Positions 54,458 through 62,679 of a stretch of 64,000 bases of DNA are shown here, one piece after another. The stretch is from Candidatus Hydrogenedentota bacterium (GTDB taxonomy: Bacteria; Hydrogenedentota; Hydrogenedentia; Hydrogenedentales; SLHB01). The notes beneath the pieces were generated by a model that was not told the origin of the DNA, did no database searches, and saw only the letters and a program-made list of their open reading frames with translations. The stretch's first letter is position 1, and each line of letters starts with the position of its first letter. Made by a program: the position numbers and the translations under genes. The stretch is taken from NCBI GenBank assembly GCA_013359265.1, contig JABWCD010000006.1:1-64000 (forward strand). Reading direction: 5' to 3'.

Positions 54458-54655
54458 TCACACAATTGATTTCGCAACCACAATAGTGACGTCGTCGGCG
54501 ATGGTATTTCCCCCCATGAAATCGGTCACATCAGCATCAATGGCTTTTCCGATACTCCCCGCCTCGCCTTCGGCCGCGCGGGCTGCCGCCCTGAGACCCA
54601 CCTCGCCATCCTGCTGGACAAGCTTGGACTACTCCTCAAAAACAAACCAAAGTCG
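54458..54655 (-). pseudogene. Possible relic of a SpoIIE/PP2C-type phosphatase C-terminus
   Basis: The minus strand reads FVFEE, stop, SKLVQQDGEVGLRAAARA, AGSIGKAIDADVTDFMGG, NTIADDVTIVVAKSIV, stop. The final D-D-V-T-x-V-V phrase and the length of the preceding helix fit the C-terminus of SpoIIE/RsbU-type PP2C phosphatases, in which this Asp pair binds Mg or Mn. An internal stop and lack of the rest of the domain mark it as a remnant. The long plus-strand frame over the same bases has no recognisable features. Confidence 0.5.
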
Positions 54656-55111
54656 ATCGAAATGCAGTGCAAGCTTTTGGCACTCAACCTCCAAATTATT
54701 AGCTCGACACGTCGTCCCGGACTTGCTGGTCGACCTTAGCGCGGGTTTCTCGCTTCTGGCTGTAGATGATGAGGGGAACGCCCGCGGATATACTGAATTT
54801 GAGAAACACGGCTTGCGCGGAAACGCACGCGCATAATGCTGTGTGGGAATCTACTGCCTCGGCATAAAATCCTGTCCGCGAATGTTGTCACCGATATAAG
54901 GAATGAGTCAGAAGATATTCAGGGTAAAGAAAAATGCTCTTGGCGGGATTCGGACGGACTATACTGAGAATCTTGTTCGGTTCACGTGGACTGGAGTTAA
55001 TCGATACCAACGACGTTGCTCCCGCCGACGACATTAACGGTCTATTGGCACAAGACTGGTTGCTCGTCAAGCTCCTTACGCTGAGGCCGTGCCCGCACCG
55101 CAAGCGACATG
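54656..55111. other. Intergenic stretch with decayed sequence
   Basis: Several short frames cross this region on both strands, but none has a ribosome-binding site with a recognisable protein. Surrounding relics suggest that it is degraded coding DNA. Confidence 0.45.
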
Positions 55112-55249
55112 ATGCTTGAATTGAGAGCGGGCCAAGTGCTCTACCTAACCGATGATGCGCTTCTTTCACTTCAGGGCATTGAAGACGCATCCGTACTCTT
55201 GACGATCTTGCCCCGAAAGGCTAGTGATCATCGTGCACATCAGGCTTAA
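55112..55249 (+). pseudogene. C-terminal relic of a cupin
   Basis: The 45-residue frame reads MLELRAGQVLYLTDDALLSL, then GIEDASVLLTIL, ending at a TAA at 55247-55249. This is the last part of a small cupin: motif 2 (normally G-x-x-x-x-x-P-x-G-x-x-H) has lost its Pro, Gly and His, and the final strand S-V-L-L-T-I-L is retained, like S-L-I-L-L-T-I in the intact cupin at 51330. The N-terminal half is missing. Confidence 0.6.
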
Positions 55250-56858
55250 GACACTGTTATTGCTTCTAGGGCCATTCTTGGCCCTCGTTATCGCGGCCTA
55301 TGTCCAGTGGGGCATGTTCGGTCTTCCGTCGCTGTCGCCCAGCCTCCCGACGATTCGCGAAGCGGTGGTGGAGCCTCACGGTTTTCCGATTTGGCTGCGC
55401 ATTACCCACTACATCAACTTTCTATTCCTGGTCCTGCTAGTCCGTAGCGGCCTGCAAATCCTCGCGGACCATCCGCGGCTATACTGGAACCCCCACAGTA
55501 CGCCGGGTACGGAATGGCTTCGGCTGACACCGATCGAAGTGCCTAAAGACCGCGTTTGGACAGCCAAGGATGACTCCCGTCACCTTAGCCCGTGGATTGG
55601 TCTGCCCGGTTATCGACACACCATTGGCATGGCCCGGCACTGGCACTTTCTCAGCGTTCTGTTCTGGGTGGGCAATGGCCTACTCTTCGTGATCCTGCTG
55701 TTCGCGACCGACCAGTGGAAGCGCCTGGTACCCAACTCCTGGCAAATCGTCCCCGACGCCTGGGCGGTCTTCGTCCACTATGCCACCTTCCACTTGCCGC
55801 CGGAGCCGAATGGCTTCTACCAGTACAACGCCCTCCAGCAACTGACATACTTCGGAGTGGTGTTTATCCTGGCACCGCTGGCAATCCTGACCGGCCCCTC
55901 GATGTCGCCCGCATTTACGGCCCGATTCAAATGGTATCCGAAGGTACCCGGCAATCGGCAGATAGGTCGCTCGCTGCATTTCCTCATCATGTGTGCCTTC
56001 GTCATCTTTCTCGTGGGCCATGTAATCATGGTAGCGATGACCGGGTTTATCCGTAACATGAACCATATCGTCGTGGGCACCGACGACGCCAGCTTGACCG
56101 GCGTGTACCTCGGCCTTATGGGAGTGGGCGTCATTGTGTTAGTGAACGCGCTGGCCAACTGGTCAGCGTGGCGCCACCCGAGGCTGGTGCAGCATGTGGC
56201 CAAGGTGATTGTCGCGCCGGTGATGTCGTTCCTTCTCGACCGTACCGCTCCACGGGCCGAGTTTCGCCGCGAGGATATCTCTCCATTCCTCTGGGCCAAC
56301 GGCAAGGTACCCACCTGCGAGGAATGGATCACGCTTGCCGCCGACAACTTCAAAGAGTACCGACTGAAAGTATCGGGCCTGGTGGAGAACCCGGTCGAAC
56401 TGTCGCTGGACGACCTACGGGCAATGGGCAAGAAGGAGCAGATCACGTTGCACCACTGCATCCAGGGCTGGTCGGGCATCGCGGCTTGGGGTGGTTTGCC
56501 GATGGCGGAGCTAATCAAACTCGTCCGGCCGAAGCACAACGCGAAGGCAATTGTCTTCCGTTCGTTTGGCGAGGGGGTCGCGCTCCATAAGGGCGTCTCG
56601 GGTGTTCAATACTACGACAACCTCTCGATCGCGAACGCGTTGAACTCTCAAACATTGCTGGCGTACGAGATGAATTACCAGTCGCTCAATCATCTTCATG
56701 GGGCCCCTTTACGGTTGCGTGTCGAGAATCAGCTCGGCTTCAAGATGGTCAAGTGGATCAAGGAGATCGAGTTCGTCGAGGATGTTCAGTCGATCGGCGA
56801 GGGAGAAGGCGGCTTTGCCGAGGACCACGAATACTTTGGCGATCTGGCCAATATCTGA
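55224..56858 (+). CDS. Cytochrome b561-like membrane domain fused to molybdopterin oxidoreductase
   Basis: The 544-residue protein joins two domains. Residues 1 to about 320 form a b-type cytochrome with five or six helices and candidate heme His in LRITHYINFLFL, ARHWHFLSVLFW and SLHFLIMCAFVIFLVGHVIM. From about 350 to 530 comes a sulfite-oxidase-type molybdopterin domain with SGLVENPVELSLDDLRAMGK, the Mo-coordinating Cys412 in HHCIQGWSGIAAWGG, and NHLHGAPLRLRVENQLGFKM. Electrons could pass between the Mo site and the quinone pool within one polypeptide, as in the MsrP/MsrQ or YedYZ pairing, here fused in reverse order. GTG starts at 55224 and 55233 are both possible; GAAAGG lies upstream. 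Confidence 0.85.
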   Translation: MIIVHIRLKTLLLLLGPFLALVIAAYVQWGMFGLPSLSPSLPTIREAVVEPHGFPIWLRITHYINFLFLVLLVRSGLQILADHPRLYWNPHSTPGTEWLRLTPIEVPKDRVWTAKDDSRHLSPWIGLPGYRHTIGMARHWHFLSVLFWVGNGLLFVILLFATDQWKRLVPNSWQIVPDAWAVFVHYATFHLPPEPNGFYQYNALQQLTYFGVVFILAPLAILTGPSMSPAFTARFKWYPKVPGNRQIGRSLHFLIMCAFVIFLVGHVIMVAMTGFIRNMNHIVVGTDDASLTGVYLGLMGVGVIVLVNALANWSAWRHPRLVQHVAKVIVAPVMSFLLDRTAPRAEFRREDISPFLWANGKVPTCEEWITLAADNFKEYRLKVSGLVENPVELSLDDLRAMGKKEQITLHHCIQGWSGIAAWGGLPMAELIKLVRPKHNAKAIVFRSFGEGVALHKGVSGVQYYDNLSIANALNSQTLLAYEMNYQSLNHLHGAPLRLRVENQLGFKMVKWIKEIEFVEDVQSIGEGEGGFAEDHEYFGDLANI

Positions 56859-56903
56859 GCGTCGCGCCGGACACGCGCGAAGGCTTTGCGAAAGGACCAC
56901 CCT

Positions 56904-57014
56904 ATGCAACTCGAAATGATTGGGCTGGGCTGGATGGAAACCAACATGGTACGGCGTCTTCTGCAGGCCGGTTACCAGTGCTTTGTGCCGTACACTAGCG
57001 TCGCTGTCCCGTGA
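56904..57014 (+). pseudogene. N-terminal relic of 6-phosphogluconate dehydrogenase
   Basis: The frame reads MQLEMIGLGWMETNMVRRLL, then QAGYQCFVPY, and stops after 36 residues. It matches the start of GndA-type 6-phosphogluconate dehydrogenase (MIGLGRMGANMVRRLL), with the Rossmann glycine G-x-x-G-x-M-G damaged (GWME). A ribosome-binding site (GAAAGGACC) is still present. The rest of the gene is missing, cut at about 56985, where a minus-strand DUF488 remnant begins. Confidence 0.8.
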
Positions 57015-57097
57015 TGCTCATACTCTTTGAGTTGCTTGACCACTTCAGGAAGATCGTCGAGTTCCTCGAAATATCGAGCACCTTTCTGGTAGCCCAT
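56972..57097 (-). pseudogene. C-terminal relic of a DUF488 protein
   Basis: The 41-residue minus-strand frame reads MGYQKGARYFEELDDLPEVV, KQLKEYEHHGTATLVYGTKH, W, stop. It matches the segment RYFEELDERPDVRQAVKEL...VTLLYAAHD of the intact DUF488 protein at 50823-51203. The N-terminal 70 residues are missing, and the alignment ends at the point where the gnd fragment from the other strand ends. Confidence 0.7.
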
Positions 57098-57122
57098 TGT
57101 ACGTTTCCTGATAGGAGGACCG

Positions 57123-58505
57123 ATGGAGCGCCCGCATAAAGTTGTAGTTGTTGGTGGCGGATTCGGCGGGTTGTATACGGTACAATCACTGAGGCGAACA
57201 CCCGTGCAGGTCACCGTGATCGACCGCCGAAACTTTCACCTGTTCCAGCCACTGTTGTATCAAGTGGCCACTGGAGGGCTCTCGCCGGCAAATATCGCAG
57301 CACCACTCCGGTCTGTTTTGAAGCGTCAGAAGAATGCTCGAGTGCTCATGGCCGAGGTCTCGGGCTTCGACCTGAGCAAACGCCGCGTGCTGATGACGGA
57401 CGGAAACGTTCCTTACGACTCGCTTGTCGTCGCGGCCGGCTCCGAAAGCTTCTTCTTTGGTCATGCGGACTGGGAGCAATGGGCACCGGCGCTGAAAACT
57501 GTGGAAGATGCCACCAAGATTCGGCAGCGGATTCTCTTGGCTTTCGAGATCGCGGAACGAGAAACCGATCCACAAAGGATTCAGCAGTGGCTGACTTTCG
57601 TCGTTGTGGGAGGCGGTCCGACGGGCGTCGAGTTGGTCGGAGCTCTAGCGGAAATTGCCTGCTGCACCCTACGGAACGAATTCCGGTCGATCAATCCACG
57701 TGATTCGCGGATTATATTGCTGGAGGGGCAGGAGCGGATCCTACCCTCCTATCCGGCCAAGCTCTCCAGCAAGGCGAAAGCTCATTTGGAAAAAATGTGC
57801 GTAACTGTTCGTACCGGTGTTTTGGTCAGTGACATCCGGCCGGACGCCGTCACCTTTCGCACGGGTGGCCAAACCGAGACTATTTCCACAAGAACCATAT
57901 TGTGGAGCGCTGGTACGCGCGCCTCAGCGCTGGGTCAGTTGCTTGGTGACGCGGCGAGCATTCCTGTTGATCGACAGGGGCGGGTGCCGGTGATGCCGGA
58001 CCTTTCAATACCCGGCTATCCAGAAGTTTTCGTGATCGGCGATCTGGCTAGTTACATGCACCAGATTAACGCACCACTTCCCGGCGTAGCTCCCGTGGCG
58101 ATGCAGGAGGGGCACTATGTTGCCAGCGTGATCCGGAGTCGTTTGCTGGGGAAAGCACTGCCATCCTTTCATTACCACGATTACGGTACTATGGCGACGA
58201 TCGGCCGCGCTCGGGCAGTAGCAATGATCGGTCCGCTGAGACTCTCCGGGTTTCACGCTTGGCTCACCTGGCTTTTCGTCCACCTCATGTATATTGTTGC
58301 GTTCCAGAACCGCTTGTTGATCCTTCTCCAATGGGCATGGAACTATTTTACCTGGAATCGTGCAGCCCGCTTAATTACCGGCGACGCCCCCCTGCCGTTT
58401 CAGCGGAACAAAGCTACAAGTCAGAAAACGGCGACAAACGAGGGATCAGCAGATTCTCAAGCTTCGGAGTCGATAACCGAGATCGCATACTTCTCAAACA
58501 CATAG
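57123..58505 (+). CDS. ndh: Type II NADH dehydrogenase (NDH-2)
   Basis: This is a membrane-associated flavoenzyme that passes electrons from NADH to quinone without pumping protons. The 460-residue protein has the FAD-binding GGGFGGLYTVQSL at 11-23, the quinone/FAD phrase LFQPLLYQVATGGLSP, the NADH-binding VVVGGGPTGVELVGALAEIA, and the second FAD segment VFVIGDLASYMHQ. The C-terminal part has the amphipathic membrane anchor WLTWLFVHLMYIVAFQNRLL followed by a Thr/Ser/Glu-rich tail. A consensus ATAGGAGGACCG ribosome-binding site precedes the ATG. It precedes the aconitase gene by 18 bp, so the two may be co-transcribed. Confidence 0.93.
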   Translation: MERPHKVVVVGGGFGGLYTVQSLRRTPVQVTVIDRRNFHLFQPLLYQVATGGLSPANIAAPLRSVLKRQKNARVLMAEVSGFDLSKRRVLMTDGNVPYDSLVVAAGSESFFFGHADWEQWAPALKTVEDATKIRQRILLAFEIAERETDPQRIQQWLTFVVVGGGPTGVELVGALAEIACCTLRNEFRSINPRDSRIILLEGQERILPSYPAKLSSKAKAHLEKMCVTVRTGVLVSDIRPDAVTFRTGGQTETISTRTILWSAGTRASALGQLLGDAASIPVDRQGRVPVMPDLSIPGYPEVFVIGDLASYMHQINAPLPGVAPVAMQEGHYVASVIRSRLLGKALPSFHYHDYGTMATIGRARAVAMIGPLRLSGFHAWLTWLFVHLMYIVAFQNRLLILLQWAWNYFTWNRAARLITGDAPLPFQRNKATSQKTATNEGSADSQASESITEIAYFSNT

Positions 58506-58523
58506 CCGCTAATAGGGATAACC

Positions 58524-61343
58524 ATGATCGATGTACGCCGGCAATTATCGCTCCCCTCTGGAGCTTCCACCACATACTACTCACTTCACGAGTTAGAGAA
58601 AAGAGGGGTCGCGACCATCTCGCGGTTACCGGTGAGCCTCCGTATCCTCCTTGAATCGGTGCTACGCCGACTGGACGGTCACCGCATTCGTGATGAGGAC
58701 GTCGAAGCGCTCGTCCAGTGGCAGCCGTGCGCCGCGCGCACAGCGGAGGTACCTTTCGTCGTCGGTCGCGTACTGTTGCAGGATTTCACTGGAGTCCCAC
58801 TTCTCGTCGATCTCGCCGCGATGCGCTCGGCGGTGGCGCGCCGAGGTCTTGACGTCGAGCGAGTGCGGCCGTTGGTTCCCGTCGATCTTGTGATCGATCA
58901 CTCCGTGCAGGTCGATTACTTCGGCCGCGACGATGCCCTGCGTCTCAACATGGAGATGGAGTTCCACCGCAACCGCGAGCGCTACCGCTTTCTCAAGTGG
59001 GGAAAGGAGGCATTCGACGGCCTGCGGATCGTACCCCCCGGATTCGGCATATGCCATCAGGCGAACCTCGAGTTTCTCGCGCAAGGCGTCCTCCAGAGAG
59101 ACGGAGTGATGTACCCCGACACCCTCGTCGGCACCGATTCGCACACGCCCATGGTTAACGGGCTCGGGATCCTCGGTTGGGGCGTCGGCGGCATCGAGGC
59201 CGAAGCAGCCATGCTCGGCCAACCGATCCACATACTCCTGCCCGACGTCGTCGGCGTGAATCTCCACGGCCGCCTGCGCGAAGGCGTGACCGCCACTGAC
59301 CTTGTCCTGCACATTACGCAACGCTTGCGGCAAGAACACGTCGTCGGCAAGTTCGTCGAGTATCATGGCGAGGGCGCCGCGAGCCTGTCCGTGCCCGACC
59401 GGGCCACGCTCGGAAACATGTCGCCCGAATACGGCGCGACCGTCGGTTACTTCCCTGTTGACGAGCAGACTTGCCGCTATCTCCAAGCGACAGGGCGCAC
59501 CGACGATCATGTCGAAACGGTTCGGCGCTATTTCCAGGCCCAGGGAATGTTCGGAATCCCCGAACAAGGCCAGTGTGAGTATTCCACGATGGTGGACGTG
59601 AATCTCGCCGAGATCGAGCCGTCCGTTGCCGGACCGAAGCGTCCGCAGGACCGGATCGCGCTCAGCCAGTTGAAGGAACGATTTCTCACCTTGCTGGCAA
59701 GCCCCGAAGCGTACGGAAAGCCGGATGCCGCGCGCCGCGTGAGAGTACACCTCGGCAATGGTGGTGCGCCGCGGCCCGGCGGCGGCGAGCAAGCGGAAGA
59801 CACGCGCCCGAACGGGCGCGAACAAGAAACCAACCCGCTGACCGAGCGCGAGATGATGAATAACCGCCACACGCCGAACCATCTCGAACAGTCGGACCGA
59901 GCCGTAGCCCCAGCCTCGGCCGTCGAACTCGCCCATGGCGACGTCGTCATCGCGGCCATTACCTCGTGCACCAACACTTCGAACCCCGCGGTGATGCTTG
60001 CCGCGGGGCTCCTTGCGAAGAAGGCCGTCGAGCTCGGGCTCACCGTGAAACCATGGGTGAAAACCTCGCTCGCCCCCGGTTCGCCCGCCGTGAGCCAATA
60101 CCTCACGAAGACCGGTCTTATGCCGTACCTTGATCAACTGGGCTTCAACGTCGTCGGCTTCGGCTGCACGACCTGCATCGGCAATTCCGGACCCCTCGAC
60201 CGCGAACTCGAGGACACCATCACGGCAAACGATCTCATTACTGCAAGCGTGCTGTCGGGCAATCGGAACTTCGAAGCGCGCATTCATCAAAGCGTTAAGG
60301 CCAACTTCCTCATGAGTCCGCCGCTCGTCGTTGCCTTCGCCATTGCCGGCCGCGTGGACATCGATCTCACGCGCGAGCCCATCACAGCCGTCGACGGACG
60401 CGATATCTACCTGCGCGACATCTGGCCACCCATGCAGGAAATCGATGCGCTCCTTGCAAGCGCCTACGATCCCGTCGAATACCGGCGCATCTATGCGGAT
60501 TACGCGAATCAGAACCTCGCGTGGAATCAGATACCTATCACGACGGGGCTGCTCTACGATTGGGATCCCGCGTCGCTCTATATTCGCGAGCCGCCGTACT
60601 TCGATCCCTCGATGGCGGCGCCCTCCAGCGCGGCCTTCTCCGGCGCGCGCGCGCTGGCTATTTTCGACGATTCCATCACCACCGACCATATCAGCCCGGC
60701 CGGCGCGATCAGCGCCAAAACGCCCGCCGGCGAGTACCTGCGCGACCACGACGTCCCCGTGCAGGACTTCAACAGCTACGGCGCGCGCCGAGGCAACCAC
60801 GAAGTCATGGTTCGCGGCACCTTCGCCAACGTACGTATTCGAAACCGCATGGTTCCCGGCGTCGAAGGCGGCGTCACCCTCCACCAACCCGGCGGCAAAC
60901 GCATGACCTTCTATGAGGCTGCGGCACGATACCGAGCCGACGGCGTGCCCCTGGTGGTCTTCGCGGGACAGGAGTACGGCGCGGGCAGCTCACGAGACTG
61001 GGCTGCCAAGGGCACCCGACTTCTCGGTGTGCGCGCGGTGATAGCTCGGGGGTTTGAGCGGATTCACCGATCGAATTTGATCGGGATGGGCGTCCTCCCC
61101 TGCGAGTTTCCGGAAGGCGTGCACGCACAGACCCTCGGTCTCGACGGTACCGAGCGACTCGACCTCGCGCTGAGTGAGCCTGTGCGCCCGCGCCAGCTGG
61201 CGGACTTGCACATCGAGCGCCGGGGCGGCCGACGCGAGTCGGTGCGACTCCTGTTGCGGATTGATACGCCGATCGAAGCCGCCTACTTCTCGGCAGGTGG
61301 CATCTTGCCGTATGTGCTCGAACAACTACTCGCCCAGGCGTAA
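58524..61343 (+). CDS. acnA: Aconitate hydratase A
   Basis: The enzyme isomerises citrate to isocitrate in the TCA cycle using a [4Fe-4S] cluster. The 939-residue protein has the AcnA/IRP1-type order: [33 protein letters not shown], the substrate-binding [20 protein letters not shown], cluster Cys in [14 protein letters not shown] and [14 protein letters not shown], then the swivelling domain with [31 protein letters not shown] and the catalytic [17 protein letters not shown]. An 80-residue low-complexity insertion lies around residues 410-470 (rich in Gly, Glu, Asn). GATAGGGATAACC lies before the ATG. Base composition is higher in GC than the upstream debris. Confidence 0.95.
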   Translation: MIDVRRQLSLPSGASTTYYSLHELEKRGVATISRLPVSLRILLESVLRRLDGHRIRDEDVEALVQWQPCAARTAEVPFVVGRVLLQDFTGVPLLVDLAAMRSAVARRGLDVERVRPLVPVDLVIDHSVQVDYFGRDDALRLNMEMEFHRNRERYRFLKWGKEAFDGLRIVPPGFGICHQANLEFLAQGVLQRDGVMYPDTLVGTDSHTPMVNGLGILGWGVGGIEAEAAMLGQPIHILLPDVVGVNLHGRLREGVTATDLVLHITQRLRQEHVVGKFVEYHGEGAASLSVPDRATLGNMSPEYGATVGYFPVDEQTCRYLQATGRTDDHVETVRRYFQAQGMFGIPEQGQCEYSTMVDVNLAEIEPSVAGPKRPQDRIALSQLKERFLTLLASPEAYGKPDAARRVRVHLGNGGAPRPGGGEQAEDTRPNGREQETNPLTEREMMNNRHTPNHLEQSDRAVAPASAVELAHGDVVIAAITSCTNTSNPAVMLAAGLLAKKAVELGLTVKPWVKTSLAPGSPAVSQYLTKTGLMPYLDQLGFNVVGFGCTTCIGNSGPLDRELEDTITANDLITASVLSGNRNFEARIHQSVKANFLMSPPLVVAFAIAGRVDIDLTREPITAVDGRDIYLRDIWPPMQEIDALLASAYDPVEYRRIYADYANQNLAWNQIPITTGLLYDWDPASLYIREPPYFDPSMAAPSSAAFSGARALAIFDDSITTDHISPAGAISAKTPAGEYLRDHDVPVQDFNSYGARRGNHEVMVRGTFANVRIRNRMVPGVEGGVTLHQPGGKRMTFYEAAARYRADGVPLVVFAGQEYGAGSSRDWAAKGTRLLGVRAVIARGFERIHRSNLIGMGVLPCEFPEGVHAQTLGLDGTERLDLALSEPVRPRQLADLHIERRGGRRESVRLLLRIDTPIEAAYFSAGGILPYVLEQLLAQA

Positions 61344-61859
61344 GACACAGGCGAACCTTACGAGAGGGCTGGTATGAAAATGACGGTGACAATACCCGTA
61401 AGACGGTGTCTACCAACAGGCCAATGCGCACCTGTCCTGCAATCGAGTTCGAAAGAGGAACTGGACAGAGCTATGTACCTGCATCCGAGCCAAGCGCGTC
61501 TACGAAGCACCTTCGGAGACGGATGGCCTGTGAATCATAGTGGGCGGGCTCTGGCCGCGCGGCCTGCCGCACGCCCTGATGCCCGGCGATGGCTCTACCT
61601 ACTGGACGACAAACCTCATTCATGCCCAGAGATCGAGGTTTCCTCATTGCTCGTGACCATCCTGTTCCCCAGGCCGCTGGAGGAACGTCAATCTTGTGCT
61701 GGGCCAGGGCCAGGAAGCCCAGCTTACCCTCATGTTTTTTGAGTTGTGGTAGAAAAAGGATTGGCAACGCGGAACAGGTCTCATCAACAAGCTCTGCTCC
61801 CGATGTAAGGACTTAAAGTTGGCGAAGGGCTCAACGGAAACCAAGAACCGGAGTAAATA
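61344..61859. other. Non-coding or decayed stretch after acnA
   Basis: A 122-codon plus-strand frame begins at 61374 (MKMTVTIPVRRCLPTGQ), and minus-strand frames cross the same bases, but none has a recognisable domain. Given the relic that follows, this is probably degraded sequence. No strong terminator was found after acnA. Confidence 0.4.
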
Positions 61860-62184
61860 ATGCCACATTTCACGTATTTGATTGTTGGTGGCGGAATGAC
61901 TGCCGATGCCGCCATCGACGGGATCCGCGAGGTAGACCCCAGTGGCTCGATCTGTGTGATTTGCGCCGAGTCACATCCCCCTATAATCGCCCACCCTTGT
62001 CCAAGGGGCTCTGGAAGGGCAAGCCTTTGGAAAGTATCTGGCGTAAGACCCACGACGAAGGGGTGACCCTCCACATCGGCCGGCAGGCAAGAGCTCCGGA
62101 CGCACAGAACACGTGCGTCACTAACGATCAGGGGATGATCTATACCTTTGGCAAGCTGCTCCTCGCCAACGGCGGCACTCGATG
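61860..62184 (+). pseudogene. Frameshifted, truncated ferredoxin-reductase-type flavoprotein
   Basis: From the ATG at 61860 the frame reads MPHFTYLIVGGGMTADAAID, GIREVDPSGSICVICAESHP, the FAD-binding start of AIF/ferredoxin-NAD reductase-type flavoproteins. At about 61980 the family continuation PYNRPPLSKGLWKGKPLESI, WRKTHDEGVTLHIGRQ and NDQGMIYTFGKLLLANGGT appears in another frame, so one or more bases have been lost or gained. The sequence stops at 62184, about a quarter through the normal length. The start of the gene and its ribosome-binding site are intact, but the product cannot be functional. Confidence 0.85.
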
Positions 62185-62375
62185 AGCCCCAGCAGAGCAT
62201 CGATGATTACGTCCTTACGCTCGAAATGCCGGTAGAGCGCGGAAGGGAGAAGGCCGACACGTCGGGCGACGGCGCCCAAATTCAGCCCCTTCATACCTTT
62301 TCTGGAAACCACAACTAACGCCGCCTCCAGGATCTGCTCCGGGCGGACCTCGGTATCGAGCTTTTCTTTGGTCAT
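62181..62375 (-). pseudogene. TetR repressor truncated after the HTH domain
   Basis: From the ATG at 62375 the minus strand encodes TKEKLDTEVRPEQILEAALV, SRKGMKGLNLGAVARRVG, LLPSALYRHFERKDVIIDA, a TetR-type N-terminal DNA-binding domain. After about 65 residues homology ends at 62181, exactly at the end of the flavoprotein relic, and the frame runs on through unrelated codons to 62121. The ligand-binding domain is absent. It may still be expressed as a short DNA-binding peptide, since the HTH is complete. Confidence 0.75.
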
Positions 62376-62385
62376 ATCGCCATCA

Positions 62386-62409
62386 TTTAGTGAAACTATA
62401 TTCACATTA
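62386..62409. promoter_or_regulatory. Dyad operator 1 at the truncated TetR start
   Basis: TTTAGTGAA (62386-62394), a 6-bp spacer and TTCACATTA (62401-62409) form an inverted repeat just upstream of the truncated TetR gene start at 62375. The same left half-site and spacer recur at 62556-62579. Confidence 0.55.
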
Positions 62410-62555
62410 TATTGTTTATGGTGCGCGATGGAGAGCTTGTCAAGCTGGCCGACCTAGACACGGGAGAGTTGATTTATTGCTAATATGAAGGATTTACGGT
62501 ACTTTTTTTCAAAAGCAATGCCTTGATTCAGCCTTATATACTTATTAAATGGCAA

Positions 62556-62579
62556 TTTAGTGAACATACTTTCGCTTAA
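62556..62579. promoter_or_regulatory. Dyad operator 2 upstream of TetR-Rnk promoter
   Basis: TTTAGTGAA (62556-62564), a 6-bp spacer and TTCGCTTAA (62571-62579) share half-site and spacing with the dyad at 62386. It ends 20 bp before the -35 box of the TetR-Rnk promoter. The surrounding 62406-62600 is AT-rich and holds no gene. Confidence 0.5.
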
Positions 62580-62599
62580 TTCGAAACGCCAGAGAGCGC

Positions 62600-62628
62600 T
62601 TGACAACGGGTAGATACTGAGGTATAGT
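62600..62628 (+). promoter_or_regulatory. Near-consensus promoter of TetR-Rnk gene
   Basis: TTGACA (62600-62605) and TATAGT (62623-62628) are separated by 17 bp and lie 51 bp upstream of the start codon. It is the best sigma-70 match in the window. Confidence 0.8.
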
Positions 62629-62661
62629 GAATGCATATTCAATAATGAATTGTAATTCATT
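62628..62661. promoter_or_regulatory. Two palindromes at the TetR-Rnk transcription start
   Basis: TGAATGCATATTCA (62628-62641, 5-bp arms) overlaps the end of the -10 box. AATGAATT-GT-AATTCATT (62644-62661) is a perfect 8-bp inverted repeat in the predicted 5' untranslated region. Both contain TGAAT/ATTCA arms, as expected for paired binding of a TetR dimer, and suggest autorepression. Confidence 0.65.
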
Positions 62662-62679
62662 TCTACGGAGATATGAAAA

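Noticed and set aside
54408-54836. 142-codon plus-strand frame
   Set aside because: It is Ser/Ala-rich with no start signal; the minus strand gives a phosphatase-like tail instead.
58662-60887. 741-codon minus-strand open frame
   Set aside because: It is the antisense shadow of aconitase, whose motifs are unambiguous.
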